Shown one piece after another: positions 26,464-36,184 of a DNA stretch of 64,000 bases (its first letter is position 1; the number at the start of each line of letters is the position of its first letter). A model generated the notes under the pieces. That model had not been told where the DNA came from. It searched no databases and saw nothing but the letters and a program-made list of their open reading frames with translations. The position numbers were made by a program, and so were the translations under genes. Location of the stretch: NCBI GenBank assembly GCA_900550865.1, contig URTM01000009.1, positions 20,364-84,363 of the forward strand, in the 5' to 3' direction. The DNA comes from an uncultured Dorea sp. (GTDB lineage: Bacteria > Bacillota > Clostridia > Lachnospirales > Lachnospiraceae).

Positions 26464-27933
26464 ATGGATATTACAAGTCTTACAGCAGTAGAGCTTGGAA
26501 AGAAGATCAAAGCAAAAGAAATATCTGTTGTGGAAGCCGTAGAAGCCTCCCTTGCACAGATTGAAAAAGTAGAAAAAGATGTGAACAGTTTTGTGACACT
26601 TGATAAAGAGGGTGCATTAAAACGCGCAGAAGAAGTGCAGAAATTAATTGATGACGGAACACTGACAGGACCGCTTGCAGGTGTGCCGGTGGCAATCAAA
26701 GATAACATGTGTACGAAAGGAATGCTGACAACCTGCAGTTCGAAGATTCTCGGCAACTTCCAGCCGATGTTTACCGCGGAGGCAGTCAAGAATCTGGAAG
26801 CAGCAGGAGCGGTTATCTTAGGAAAGACGAACATGGATGAATTTGCCATGGGAAGTACGACAGAGACTTCTTATTTCGGACCGACAAAGAACCCGTGGAA
26901 TTTAGAGCACGTTCCGGGAGGATCGTCAGGAGGAAGCTGTGCAGCAGTTGCGGCAGAAGAGGCACCATATGCACTTGGATCTGATACAGGTGGATCTATC
27001 CGCCAGCCAAGTTCGTTCTGTGGTGTAGTCGGAATAAAGCCGACATACGGAACGGTATCCCGTTACGGACTGATTGCTTATGGTTCTTCACTGGACCAGA
27101 TCGGACCGGTTGCCAAAGATGTGACAGACTGTGCAACGATCTTAGAGACAATTGCATCCTATGATCCAAAAGACAGTACATCGATCAAACGCGAAAGCTA
27201 TGACTTTACATCGGCATTGGTAGACGATGTAAAAGGCATGAGAATTGGTATTCCAAAAGACTATTTCGGAGATGGTCTGGACGCCGAGGTGAAAGAAAAT
27301 ATTTTACAGGCAGTGAAAGTACTGGAAGAAAAAGGTGCGGTTGTAGAAGAATTTGACTTAAGCCTTGTAAAATATGCGATTCCTGCATATTATGTCATTG
27401 CATCTGCAGAAGCAAGCTCCAACCTTGCACGTTTTGATGGTGTGAAATATGGTTATCGTACAGAGGAATACGAAGGCCTTCACAACATGTATAAGAAATC
27501 TCGTTCCGAAGGTTTCGGACCGGAAGTAAAACGTAGAATCATGCTTGGTTCATTCGTCCTGAGTTCGGGATATTATGATGCATACTATCTGAAAGCACTG
27601 AAAACAAAAGCATTAATTAAGAAAGCATTTGATAAAGCATTTGAAAAATACGATGTGATCGTGGCTCCGGCGGCTCCGACGACAGCACCGGAACTTGGAA
27701 AGAGCTTAAGTGATCCAATTAAAATGTATCTGGGCGATATTTACACAATTTCTGTCAACCTGGCAGGTCTTCCGGGAATTACAATTCCGGTAGGAAAAGA
27801 TTCCAAAGGACTTCCAGTAGGTATGCAGCTGATTGGAAATTGTTTCGAAGAAAACAAAATCATTCAGACCGCATATACATTTGAACAGACGAAAGCATAT
27901 GAAGCACCAGAACTTGCAAAGGGGGACAGATAG
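26464..27933 (+). CDS. gatA: Asp/Glu-tRNA amidotransferase subunit A (glutaminase)
   Basis: A 489-residue amidase-signature enzyme that frees ammonia from glutamine and passes it to GatB. The catalytic Ser-cisSer-Lys triad is complete: Lys79 in AIKDN, Ser154 in GGSSGGS, and Ser178 in GSDTGGSIR, numbering that coincides with characterised GatA. ATG at 26464 follows GGAGG at about 26450; a longer in-frame reading into gatC lacks an RBS. Stop is 2 bases before gatB ATG. Confidence 0.97.
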   Translation: MDITSLTAVELGKKIKAKEISVVEAVEASLAQIEKVEKDVNSFVTLDKEGALKRAEEVQKLIDDGTLTGPLAGVPVAIKDNMCTKGMLTTCSSKILGNFQPMFTAEAVKNLEAAGAVILGKTNMDEFAMGSTTETSYFGPTKNPWNLEHVPGGSSGGSCAAVAAEEAPYALGSDTGGSIRQPSSFCGVVGIKPTYGTVSRYGLIAYGSSLDQIGPVAKDVTDCATILETIASYDPKDSTSIKRESYDFTSALVDDVKGMRIGIPKDYFGDGLDAEVKENILQAVKVLEEKGAVVEEFDLSLVKYAIPAYYVIASAEASSNLARFDGVKYGYRTEEYEGLHNMYKKSRSEGFGPEVKRRIMLGSFVLSSGYYDAYYLKALKTKALIKKAFDKAFEKYDVIVAPAAPTTAPELGKSLSDPIKMYLGDIYTISVNLAGLPGITIPVGKDSKGLPVGMQLIGNCFEENKIIQTAYTFEQTKAYEAPELAKGDR

Positions 27934-27935
27934 TC

Positions 27936-29369
27936 ATGGCAAAACAGTACGAGACAGTCATTGGACTTGAGGTCCATGTAGAACTTGCAACAAAGACAAA
28001 AATTTTCTGCGGATGCAGCACCGCATTCGGAGGAGCACCAAATACACACACATGCCCGGTTTGTACCGGTATGCCGGGATCACTTCCGGTATTGAATAAA
28101 CAGGTCGTAGAATATGCGATGGGAATCGGCCTTGCAACACACTGCGATATTACAAGAGTGTGCAAATTCGACCGTAAGAACTATTTCTATCCGGACAACC
28201 CGCAGAACTACCAGATCTCACAGCTTTATCAGCCAATCGCAAGAAATGGTTATGTGGAAATTACAGTAGGAGATACAAAGAAGAAAGTCCGCATCCATGA
28301 GATGCATATGGAGGAAGATGCCGGAAAGCTGGTACATGATGAATGGGATGACACATCTCTGGTAGATTTTAATCGAAGTGGTGTGCCGCTTGTAGAGATC
28401 GTATCCGAGCCGGATATGCGTTCATCAGAAGAAGTTATCGCTTATCTGGAAAAATTAAGAACGATCATCCAGTATCTTGGAGCATCAGACTGCAAGCTTC
28501 AGGAAGGTTCGATGAGAGCGGACGTGAACCTATCAGTAAGAGAAGTCGGCACACAGGAATTCGGAACCAGAACAGAGATGAAGAACCTGAACTCATTCAA
28601 GGCAATCGCAAGAGCCATTGAAGGAGAAAGAGAGCGTCAGATCGAACTCATCGAAGAAGGAAAAGCTGTTATCCAGGAGACCAGAAGATGGGATGATAAC
28701 AAAGAGTCATCTCACGCAATGCGTTCCAAAGAAGATGCACAGGATTATCGTTATTTCCCGGAGCCAGATCTTGTACCGATTGTGATTGACGATGAGTGGA
28801 TCGAAAAAATCAAGGCAAAACAGCCGGAATTCCGTGATGAAAAACTGGAACGTTATAAGAAAGAATTCGATATTCCACAGTATGATGCAGAAATCCTCAC
28901 AGAGTCCAAACATATGGCGGATATCTTTGAAGAGACGACAGCAATTTGTGGAAAACCGAAGAAAGTATCCAACTGGCTGATGGTAGAAACCATGCGTCTG
29001 TTAAAAGAACATGGCATGGAGCCTGAAGACATCAGCTTTTCACCGGAAAATCTCGCCAAACTGATCGGACTTACAGAAGCTGGAACCATCAACAGTTCCG
29101 TTGCTAAAGAAGTATTCGAGCAGGTATTTGAAAAGGATGTAGATCCGGAAAGTTATGTAGAAGAACACGGATTGAAGACTGTCAATGACGAAGGTGCACT
29201 GGAAGAAGTGTTAAAAGAAGTCATTGCAAAGAATCCAAAAGCGATCGCAGATTATAAAGGCGGCAAAGAAAAAGCACTCGGCGCGCTGGTCGGACAGACT
29301 ATGAAGGCCATGAAAGGAAAGGCAAATCCTGGAATGGTGAATGAGAAACTGCGGGAGATGTTGAAATAG
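27936..29369 (+). CDS. gatB: Asp/Glu-tRNA amidotransferase subunit B
   Basis: A 477-residue GatB, the tRNA-binding kinase/amidase subunit. It starts with YETVIGLEVHVELATKTKIFCGC; the zinc-site cysteines are in FCGCS and HTCPVC (about residues 25-45); the C-terminal YqeY-like tail domain is present (SNWLMVETMRLL to KANPGMVNEKLREML). Full length, with no terminator until the large hairpin 50 bases downstream. Confidence 0.97.
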   Translation: MAKQYETVIGLEVHVELATKTKIFCGCSTAFGGAPNTHTCPVCTGMPGSLPVLNKQVVEYAMGIGLATHCDITRVCKFDRKNYFYPDNPQNYQISQLYQPIARNGYVEITVGDTKKKVRIHEMHMEEDAGKLVHDEWDDTSLVDFNRSGVPLVEIVSEPDMRSSEEVIAYLEKLRTIIQYLGASDCKLQEGSMRADVNLSVREVGTQEFGTRTEMKNLNSFKAIARAIEGERERQIELIEEGKAVIQETRRWDDNKESSHAMRSKEDAQDYRYFPEPDLVPIVIDDEWIEKIKAKQPEFRDEKLERYKKEFDIPQYDAEILTESKHMADIFEETTAICGKPKKVSNWLMVETMRLLKEHGMEPEDISFSPENLAKLIGLTEAGTINSSVAKEVFEQVFEKDVDPESYVEEHGLKTVNDEGALEEVLKEVIAKNPKAIADYKGGKEKALGALVGQTMKAMKGKANPGMVNEKLREMLK

Positions 29370-29418
29370 TTTGGTATTTAGTTCATCAGACTGGATACCC
29401 GGATCGAAATAAAGGTTA

Positions 29419-29539
29419 GAAATACTTAGAGCGTGAAAATTTACGTTAAACTCAAATTACGAGTTGTCTGAACCCCGAACGGGGTGAGTTCTCGTAATTT
29501 GAGTTTGTTCTTAGTAAATTTTCACGCTCTTAGTGTTTC
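29419..29539. repeat. 121-base near-perfect palindrome with nested stems
   Basis: In the 301-base gap after gatB. Outer arms 29419-29444 and 29514-29539 match over 26 bases with two differences; inner arms 29450-29463 and 29491-29504 match perfectly over 14; the apex is CCCCGAACGGGG (29473-29484). It would form a very stable hairpin in either transcript. There is no long T-run on the + side, only scattered T, so it may be a terminator, an RNA-stability element or a remnant of a palindromic repeat family. The CGAACG at the apex recurs in hairpins at 14155 and 50069. Confidence 0.85.
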
Positions 29540-29618
29540 TTCCTCATGGAACCTGAACAAGAAGTGTCCTATTAATCAGTTAAATAGAAAAAATCTCCCT
29601 GTGGTTCTTGCAGAAAAG

Positions 29619-29628
29619 ATGGTATAAT
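29619..29628 (+). promoter_or_regulatory. Putative extended -10 promoter of the ABC exporter
   Basis: TATAAT at 29623-29628 preceded by TGG makes an extended -10, about 43 bases before the ATPase start. No convincing -35. Confidence 0.4.
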
Positions 29629-29670
29629 TAATGTACGATTATGATTATACATGACACGGAGGAAACAGGT

Positions 29671-30375
29671 ATGAGTGAATTTGTGACCTTGAAAGATGTG
29701 AAGAAGATATACCAGATGGGTGAAGTTGAAATCATGGCAGCGGCGGGGATCGACTTTGAGATTAAGAAAGGGGAATTTGCAGTTGTAGTCGGACCGAGTG
29801 GTGCCGGAAAGACGACGGTATTGAATATTCTTGGGGGGATGGATACTGCTACGTCGGGGCAGGTTCTGGTTGACGGTCAGGATATTGCAACGTATTCAAC
29901 GAAACAGCTGACGGCATACAGAAGAGATGATATCGGATTCGTCTTTCAGTTCTATAATTTGATCCCGAACCTGACAGCATTGGAGAATGTGGAACTGGCA
30001 CTTCAGATTTGCAAGAATCCGATGGATGCACAGGAAGTTCTGGAAGAGGTCGGACTTGGAGAAAGACTGGATAACTTTCCGGCGCAGTTATCGGGAGGCG
30101 AACAGCAGAGAGTATCGATCGCAAGAGCACTTGCGAAGAATCCGAAGTTGTTACTCTGTGATGAACCAACCGGTGCACTGGATTACAATACAGGAAAATC
30201 CATTTTAAAATTATTACAGGATACCTGCAGGAACAGTGGAATGACAGTCATCCTGATCACGCATAACTCTGCGATCGCGCCGATGGCAGATCGTGTGATC
30301 AAGATCAAGAACGGACGGGTGGATAAGATCATACAGAATCCGGATCCGGTTCCGGTGGAGACCATAGAATGGTAA
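29671..30375 (+). CDS. ABC transporter ATP-binding protein, MacB/LolD type
   Basis: A 234-residue ATPase. Walker A GPSGAGKTT, Q-loop FVFQFYNLIPNLTALENVEL, signature LSGGEQQRVSIARAL, Walker B LLLCDEPTGALD and H-loop ITHN are typical of the MacB/LolD/FtsE group working with FtsX-like permeases. ATG at 29671 follows GGAGG; an in-frame ATG at 29641 precedes that RBS. The permease gene starts 16 bases later. Confidence 0.94.
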   Translation: MSEFVTLKDVKKIYQMGEVEIMAAAGIDFEIKKGEFAVVVGPSGAGKTTVLNILGGMDTATSGQVLVDGQDIATYSTKQLTAYRRDDIGFVFQFYNLIPNLTALENVELALQICKNPMDAQEVLEEVGLGERLDNFPAQLSGGEQQRVSIARALAKNPKLLLCDEPTGALDYNTGKSILKLLQDTCRNSGMTVILITHNSAIAPMADRVIKIKNGRVDKIIQNPDPVPVETIEW

Positions 30376-30391
30376 AAGGTGGGGACGGCAG

Positions 30392-33300
30392 ATGGCAAAA
30401 AAGATAACACGTAAGAATTTTTACATGGAGATCCGCCGTAGTTTCGGGCGTTTTATTTCTATCCTGTTTATTGTTGCGCTGGGAGTCGCATTCTTTTCCG
30501 GGATCCGTGCATCGGAACCATCGATGCGGATTACGGGAGATGCGTATTTTGACGAGTCAGAACTGATGGATATCAAGGCGGTCAGTACGCTTGGAATTAC
30601 AGAAGATGATGTGAAGGCAGCCGGGAACGTAAAAGGAGTCGGAAAGGCAGAGGGAGCCTACAGTGCAGATTTTCTGAATATAAAGAATAAAAAGCAGTAT
30701 GTACTTCATGTCATGTCTGCAATGAAAGATATGAATAAGGTTACGGTCAGCGAAGGACGTATGCCGGAAAAAGTTGGAGAATGTCTGGTGGATGACCAGA
30801 TGCATTATAAGATCGGCGAGACGATTAAGTTAAAGTCCGGAACAGATGATAAAGTAACAGATACTTTGAAGACAGATGAGTTAAAAGTAGTAGGAAAAGG
30901 AAATTCACCATGTTATATTTCGCTGAACCGTGGAAGTACAACCATCGGAACGGGTACGCTTAATGGATTCGTGGTGGTTCCGGAGAAGACCTTTGATCTG
31001 GATGTATATACGGAAATGTATGTACAGGTGAAAGGTGCGAAAGATCTGACCGCCTATACGAGTGCGTATAAAAAGAAAGCAGAGACAGTTAAAAATCGGA
31101 TAGAAGTAATCACAGAAGAAAGAGGAAAGATCCGCAAGGCAGAACTTTCAGATAAAGCAGAAGAAAAACTGGCAAAAGCACAGAAGAAGCTGGATGATGG
31201 AAAAGCAGAATCCCAGCAAAAACTTGCAGATGCCGAGAAGCAGATCACGGACGGAGAGACACAGCTTTCACAGGCAAAAGAAAAAATCGCAGGCGGAAAG
31301 TCACAGATTGCAGATGCAAAGAAGACGATCAATGCGAAACAAAAGGAACTGGATCAGGCGAAGAAAACGTATCAAAGTGGTCTGAAACAGCTGAATCAGG
31401 GAAAAAAACAGTATGAGCAGGGTAAGGCTGCTTATGATTCACAGAGTGCAGAAGCACAGACACAGATCCAGACAGGGGAACAAGGATTAGTAACATACAG
31501 AACAGAACTTGATAAAGGATGGGAAGGATATCAGATTCTTCTGAATACAATTGAAGCATTAAAAGCACAGGCAGCAGGCAAAGATAGTACGGAACAGCAG
31601 CCAGGACAGGATCAGGGGACAGGTGAGGTACAGCAGCCGGAACAGGATCAGGAATTATTGCAGAAGATCCAGGCAATGGAACTACAGGCACAGGAGACAA
31701 AGAATACACTAGATGCGAAGGAACAGGACTATCAGGCAAAGAAGGCAGAGCTGGATGCAGCAAAGAAGAAGCTTACAAGCGGGAAAGCAGAACTTGATCA
31801 GGCAAAAGCAAAGCTGGATGCCAGTGAAGCACAGCTTGCCAGTGCGGCTGCAAGTATAGAATCCGGACAGAAACAGTTAGATGCCGGCAAGGCGGAACTG
31901 GAAGCACAGGAACAGACACTGCAAAACGGTGAGGCGGAAATTGCGGAAAATGAAGCAAAGCTTACAGATGCCAGAAAAGAATATGAAGATGGAAAGAAGA
32001 CATCGGAAGAAGAAATTGCAAAAGGTGAGAAAAAGCTTGCGGATGCAAAAGAACAGATCAAGAAGATCAAGAATCCAAAATGGTATCTATATAATAGAAG
32101 TACTCTGGTAGAATATGATGGATTTGGAGAGAATGCAAACCGTATGCGTGCGATCGGAAAAGTATTCCCGGTCATGTTCTTCCTGGTTGCGGCACTGATC
32201 AGTCTGACTGGCATGACACGTATGGTGGAAGAACAGCGAATCGAGATCGGTACGATGAAAGCACTCGGATATGGCAATTTTTCCATTGCTTCCAAATACC
32301 TTGGATATGCTCTTCTTGCAACGGCAGGAGGAAGTGTTTTAGGTGTATTGCTGGGAGAAAAGATTCTTCCATATATCATTATCTATGCATATGAGATCAT
32401 GTACCCGCATATTCCGAAGATCTATGTACCTTATCATCTGAGTTATGCTGTGATGGCATCAGCAGCATCAATTATATGTACGATGGGGGCAACACTGGCA
32501 TCCTGCTACAAAGAACTGGCAGCAGAACCGGCTGTTCTGATGCGCCCGCCGGCACCGAAAAAAGGACGGAGAGTGTTCCTGGAAAGAATTGGATTTATCT
32601 GGAAACGGATGAATTTCACATGGAAGTCAACAATCCGCAACCTGATGCGTTATAAAAAACGTTTCTTTATGACCATATTCGGAATTGGCGGCTGTATGGC
32701 ACTGATGCTGGTCGGATATGGGGTGAAGGATTCTGTATATGAGATCGCAGATATTCAGTACGATGAGATTCAACTGTATGATGGTCACATCTTTTACAGA
32801 GATGATGTGACAAAGGCAGAGAAAGAAGAATTGAAAGATTATCTGAAAGAAGATTCGGATATTCAGACTTACATGGACGCAGATATGCAGAACGTAACGG
32901 CATACAAAGGCAGTAAAAAACGCAGTGTGTATCAATGTGTACTTGGTAATCCGGAATGTGCCGGAAAATATGTAGACTTTCATGACAGGAAGACGAAAGA
33001 ATCTTATACACTTACCGATGATGGCGCAATTGTCAGTGAAAAGACAGCGAAGCTTCTGAATGTAAAAGAAGGAGATACCATCAAGGTAAAAAGGGGAACG
33101 GAGAAGAGCGGCACAGTAAAGATAGCACACATCTGTGAAAATTACATGGGACATTACATATATTTCACACCGGAGTATTATAAGAAAGTATATGGAAAGA
33201 CGGCAGAATATAATTGCATCATGTTCCGGGCAAAGAATGGATATTCAGATGAGCAGGTGAAGAAGGCAGGCGAAAAGATCCTGGCAAAAGATCAGGTGCT

Positions 33301-33757
33301 GACGATCTCTTATCTTCGTGATATCAAGGACCAGCTGGATGACATGCTGGCCAGCCTGAACCTGGTAATTATTGTCCTGATCGTTTCGGCAGGTATGCTG
33401 GCATTTGTAGTGCTTTATAATCTGAACAGTATTAATATTACAGAGCGCCAGAGAGAACTTGCGACATTGAAAGTTCTTGGCTTCTATGATATGGAAGTGG
33501 CAGAATATGTATTCCGCGAAAACATCCTGCTGACACTGATCGGAGCCGTGGTGGGAATCGTATTCGGTAAGATCCTGCATCTGTTCGTTATTCAGACGGT
33601 AGAAGTGGATGCGGCGATGTTCGGACGGAGTATTTATCTGCCGAGTTACATCTACAGCTTTTTATTTACGATAGGATTTTCTTTGTTCGTAAACTGGATA
33701 ATGTATTTTAAACTGAAAAAGATTGACATGGTAGAATCACTGAAAAGTATAGAATAG
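30392..33757 (+). CDS. FtsX-like ABC permease with long extracellular coiled coil
   Basis: A 1121-residue permease. Helix 1 is near residues 16-38. A large outside region runs from about 40 to 580, with about residues 245-560 made of Ala/Lys/Gln/Glu-rich repeats (variants of LDAAKKKLTSGKAELDQAK) predicted as long coiled coil, interrupted by a Gln-rich loop near residues 400-420. Membrane segments near 590-760, a second outside domain (about 790-990) and three C-terminal helices form the duplicated FtsX core. Firmicute proteins of this plan are usually linked to export or to antimicrobial-peptide resistance; the substrate is unknown. No two-component genes adjoin. Confidence 0.9.
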   Translation: MAKKITRKNFYMEIRRSFGRFISILFIVALGVAFFSGIRASEPSMRITGDAYFDESELMDIKAVSTLGITEDDVKAAGNVKGVGKAEGAYSADFLNIKNKKQYVLHVMSAMKDMNKVTVSEGRMPEKVGECLVDDQMHYKIGETIKLKSGTDDKVTDTLKTDELKVVGKGNSPCYISLNRGSTTIGTGTLNGFVVVPEKTFDLDVYTEMYVQVKGAKDLTAYTSAYKKKAETVKNRIEVITEERGKIRKAELSDKAEEKLAKAQKKLDDGKAESQQKLADAEKQITDGETQLSQAKEKIAGGKSQIADAKKTINAKQKELDQAKKTYQSGLKQLNQGKKQYEQGKAAYDSQSAEAQTQIQTGEQGLVTYRTELDKGWEGYQILLNTIEALKAQAAGKDSTEQQPGQDQGTGEVQQPEQDQELLQKIQAMELQAQETKNTLDAKEQDYQAKKAELDAAKKKLTSGKAELDQAKAKLDASEAQLASAAASIESGQKQLDAGKAELEAQEQTLQNGEAEIAENEAKLTDARKEYEDGKKTSEEEIAKGEKKLADAKEQIKKIKNPKWYLYNRSTLVEYDGFGENANRMRAIGKVFPVMFFLVAALISLTGMTRMVEEQRIEIGTMKALGYGNFSIASKYLGYALLATAGGSVLGVLLGEKILPYIIIYAYEIMYPHIPKIYVPYHLSYAVMASAASIICTMGATLASCYKELAAEPAVLMRPPAPKKGRRVFLERIGFIWKRMNFTWKSTIRNLMRYKKRFFMTIFGIGGCMALMLVGYGVKDSVYEIADIQYDEIQLYDGHIFYRDDVTKAEKEELKDYLKEDSDIQTYMDADMQNVTAYKGSKKRSVYQCVLGNPECAGKYVDFHDRKTKESYTLTDDGAIVSEKTAKLLNVKEGDTIKVKRGTEKSGTVKIAHICENYMGHYIYFTPEYYKKVYGKTAEYNCIMFRAKNGYSDEQVKKAGEKILAKDQVLTISYLRDIKDQLDDMLASLNLVIIVLIVSAGMLAFVVLYNLNSINITERQRELATLKVLGFYDMEVAEYVFRENILLTLIGAVVGIVFGKILHLFVIQTVEVDAAMFGRSIYLPSYIYSFLFTIGFSLFVNWIMYFKLKKIDMVESLKSIE

Positions 33758-33852
33758 TTATCAAATTAATACCGTGTAAAGAATGTAATACGAAAAGTAA
33801 ATATCAGAAAAATATGGAAGTTTATAAATGGTTTATAAATTTCATAGAATTG

Positions 33853-33879
33853 TTAGCACTCTTTTTGAAAGAGTGCTAA
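33853..33879. promoter_or_regulatory. CIRCE operator (HrcA-binding site)
   Basis: A perfect CIRCE element: TTAGCACTC, 9-base spacer, GAGTGCTAA, identical in both arms to the consensus. It sits about 145 bases before htpG. HrcA binding here would repress htpG until heat or protein stress. Confidence 0.95.
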
Positions 33880-33886
33880 TTTTCTA

Positions 33887-33915
33887 TTGACTTTTAAAAT
33901 ATGCAGTATTATCAT
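33887..33915 (+). promoter_or_regulatory. Putative promoter of htpG
   Basis: TTGACT at 33887-33892 and TATCAT at 33910-33915 with a 17-base spacer. The CIRCE element lies 8 bases upstream of the -35 rather than at the usual downstream position, so another start point upstream of CIRCE is possible. Confidence 0.55.
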
Positions 33916-34024
33916 ATCTGTTAGATGAAAAATGTAACAAAAAGATGCACGCTGATAAACGAAGCAGCATCTTTTGTCACGAATATGATAGAAATATAAA
34001 AAGTAGAAATAGGAGTGATTTATA

Positions 34025-36085
34025 ATGGCAGCAAAGAAAGGTAGTTTGTCAATCAGTAGTGAAAACATTTTCCCAATTATTAAAAAATGGGTATATTCCG
34101 ATCACGATATTTTCGCACGTGAGCTGGTATCCAATGGATGTGATGCGATCACAAAACTGAAGAAACTGGACATGATGGGTGAATACCAGTTACCGGATGA
34201 TTACAAACCGGCGATCAAAGTTGAGGTCAATCCAGAAGAAAAAACTCTGAAATTTACAGATAACGGTCTTGGAATGACAGCCGATGAAGTGGAAGAATAC
34301 ATTACACAGATCGCATTTTCAGGAGCAACACAATTCCTGGAAAAATATAAAGACAAGACAACAGAGGATGACATGATCGGACACTTCGGTCTTGGATTCT
34401 ATTCTGCATTCATGGTAGCCGATGAAGTGCATATCGATACCCTTTCTTATAAAGAAGGCGCAAAGCCGGTACACTGGGTAAGCAATGGTGGAACAGAATA
34501 TGAGATGGAAGATGGAGACAAACAGGAAGTCGGATCTACGATGACACTGTACCTAAATGAGGATAGTCTTGAATTCGCCAACGAATACAGAATGAGAGAA
34601 GTTCTGGAAAAATACTGTTCTTTCATGCCGGTAGAGATATTCCTGTCCAAGGCAAATGCAGAGCCGGAATATGAGACGATCGATGAGGCTGATCTGAAAG
34701 ATGACGATGAAGTGATCGAGCATATTCACGAAGATGCCAAGATGGAAGAAAAAGAGAATGAAAACGGCGAGAAAGAGATGGTAGAGACAGAACCTGCCAA
34801 AGAAAAAGTAAAGATTAAAAAACGTCCGGTTTCATTAAGTGATATCCATCCACTGTGGACAAAACATCCAAATGAATGCAGTGATGAAGATTATCTGAAC
34901 TTCTACCGCAAAGTATTCATGGATTACAAAGAACCACTGTTCTGGATCCACCTGAACATGGATTATCCATTTAACTTAAAAGGAATTCTGTACTTCCCAA
35001 GAATCAATACAGAGTATGATTCTATTGAAGGAACAATTAAATTATATAACAACCAGGTATTTATCGCGGACAATATCAAAGAAGTCATTCCGGAATATCT
35101 GATGGTATTAAAGGGAGTCATTGATTGTCCGGATCTGCCGCTGAATGTATCACGTAGTGCGCTACAGAATGACGGATTTGTGAATAAGATCTCTGAGTAC
35201 ATTTCTAAGAAGGTTGCAGATAAGCTTTCCGGAATGTGCAAGACAAAGAGAGAAGACTATGAGAAATACTGGGATAATATCAGTCCATTCATCAAGTTCG
35301 GATGCCTGAAAGATGAAAAATTCTGTGACAAGATGAAAGATGCCGTGCTGTTCAAGAATCTGGATCACAAGTATCTGACATTGAAAGACTGCATCGAGGC
35401 GAATGGAGGAACAGTAGAAGATCAGAATGCCAAGACAGAGGAAAATAAAGCAGATGATCAGAATACTGAGAATAAAGAAGAGGATAAGACAGTTATTTAT
35501 TATGTGACGGACGAGATCCAGCAGAGCCAGTACATCAATATGTTCAAGAACCAGGGCATGGATGCGGTAATCCTCGGACACAACATTGATTCGCCGTTCA
35601 TCACACAGTTAGAGCAGCGTAATCAGAATATCAAGTTCCAGAGAATCGACGCCGATGTAACAGCAGGTGCAAAGGAAGAAGTTGCCGAAGAAGAGAAGGA
35701 AGCATTCCAGAAGAAATCTGACAGTCTGGTAGAGATTTTCCGCAAAGAGCTTGGCAACGAGAATCTGGATGTTAAAATCGAGAAACTGAAAGATGAAAAT
35801 GTTGCTTCTATGATGACGTTATCCGAAGAAAACCGTCGTATGCAGGAAATGATGAAGATGTATGGCATGAACGGAATGGATATGGGTACAACAAGTACAC
35901 TGATCCTAAATGCAAATCATCCGCTGGTCCAGTATGTAGTTGAACATAAAGACAGTGAGAACACAAGTATTATCTGCAAACAGTTATATGATCTGGCAAT
36001 GCTGGCACATAAGCCGCTCAGTCCGGAAGAGATGACTGCGTTTGTGCAGAGAAGTAATGAGATCATGATGCTGCTTACAAAGTAA
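34025..36085 (+). CDS. htpG: Molecular chaperone HtpG (Hsp90)
   Basis: A 686-residue Hsp90. The N-terminal ATPase domain shows ELVSNGCDAITK, DNGLGMT and GHFGLGFYSAFMVAD (GHKL fold). The middle domain includes the catalytic-loop Arg in NVSRSALQND. The C-terminal dimer domain ends LSPEEMTAFVQRSNEIM. Two acidic/Lys-rich inserts (about residues 235-270 and 460-490, with repeats such as AKTEENKADDQN) are longer than in E. coli HtpG. RBS AGGAG. Preceded by a perfect CIRCE element, so HrcA control is expected. Stands alone, ended by a terminator at 36121. Confidence 0.97.
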   Translation: MAAKKGSLSISSENIFPIIKKWVYSDHDIFARELVSNGCDAITKLKKLDMMGEYQLPDDYKPAIKVEVNPEEKTLKFTDNGLGMTADEVEEYITQIAFSGATQFLEKYKDKTTEDDMIGHFGLGFYSAFMVADEVHIDTLSYKEGAKPVHWVSNGGTEYEMEDGDKQEVGSTMTLYLNEDSLEFANEYRMREVLEKYCSFMPVEIFLSKANAEPEYETIDEADLKDDDEVIEHIHEDAKMEEKENENGEKEMVETEPAKEKVKIKKRPVSLSDIHPLWTKHPNECSDEDYLNFYRKVFMDYKEPLFWIHLNMDYPFNLKGILYFPRINTEYDSIEGTIKLYNNQVFIADNIKEVIPEYLMVLKGVIDCPDLPLNVSRSALQNDGFVNKISEYISKKVADKLSGMCKTKREDYEKYWDNISPFIKFGCLKDEKFCDKMKDAVLFKNLDHKYLTLKDCIEANGGTVEDQNAKTEENKADDQNTENKEEDKTVIYYVTDEIQQSQYINMFKNQGMDAVILGHNIDSPFITQLEQRNQNIKFQRIDADVTAGAKEEVAEEEKEAFQKKSDSLVEIFRKELGNENLDVKIEKLKDENVASMMTLSEENRRMQEMMKMYGMNGMDMGTTSTLILNANHPLVQYVVEHKDSENTSIICKQLYDLAMLAHKPLSPEEMTAFVQRSNEIMMLLTK

Positions 36086-36120
36086 AGATTCAAGTTAAGA
36101 TTGGTAGAATGTACAATAAG

Positions 36121-36168
36121 AGCCGTGCGGCTGTGGAAAGGTAATCCATGGCGGCACGGCTTTATTTA
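36121..36168 (+). terminator. Terminator of htpG
   Basis: AGCCGTGC (36121-36128) pairs with GCACGGCT (36154-36161), with an inner CC/GG stem, followed by TTATTTAT. Confidence 0.8.
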
Positions 36169-36184
36169 TATTGGAAGCTGCAGA

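Noticed and set aside
31129..32080. DNA-level tandem repeat array
   Set aside because: The repeats are protein-level coiled-coil heptads with differing codons, not a DNA repeat or CRISPR-like array.
32627..33154. A 175-residue minus-strand frame opposite the FtsX permease
   Set aside because: It is hydrophobic and Cys-rich as expected for an antisense shadow; no RBS or homology pattern.
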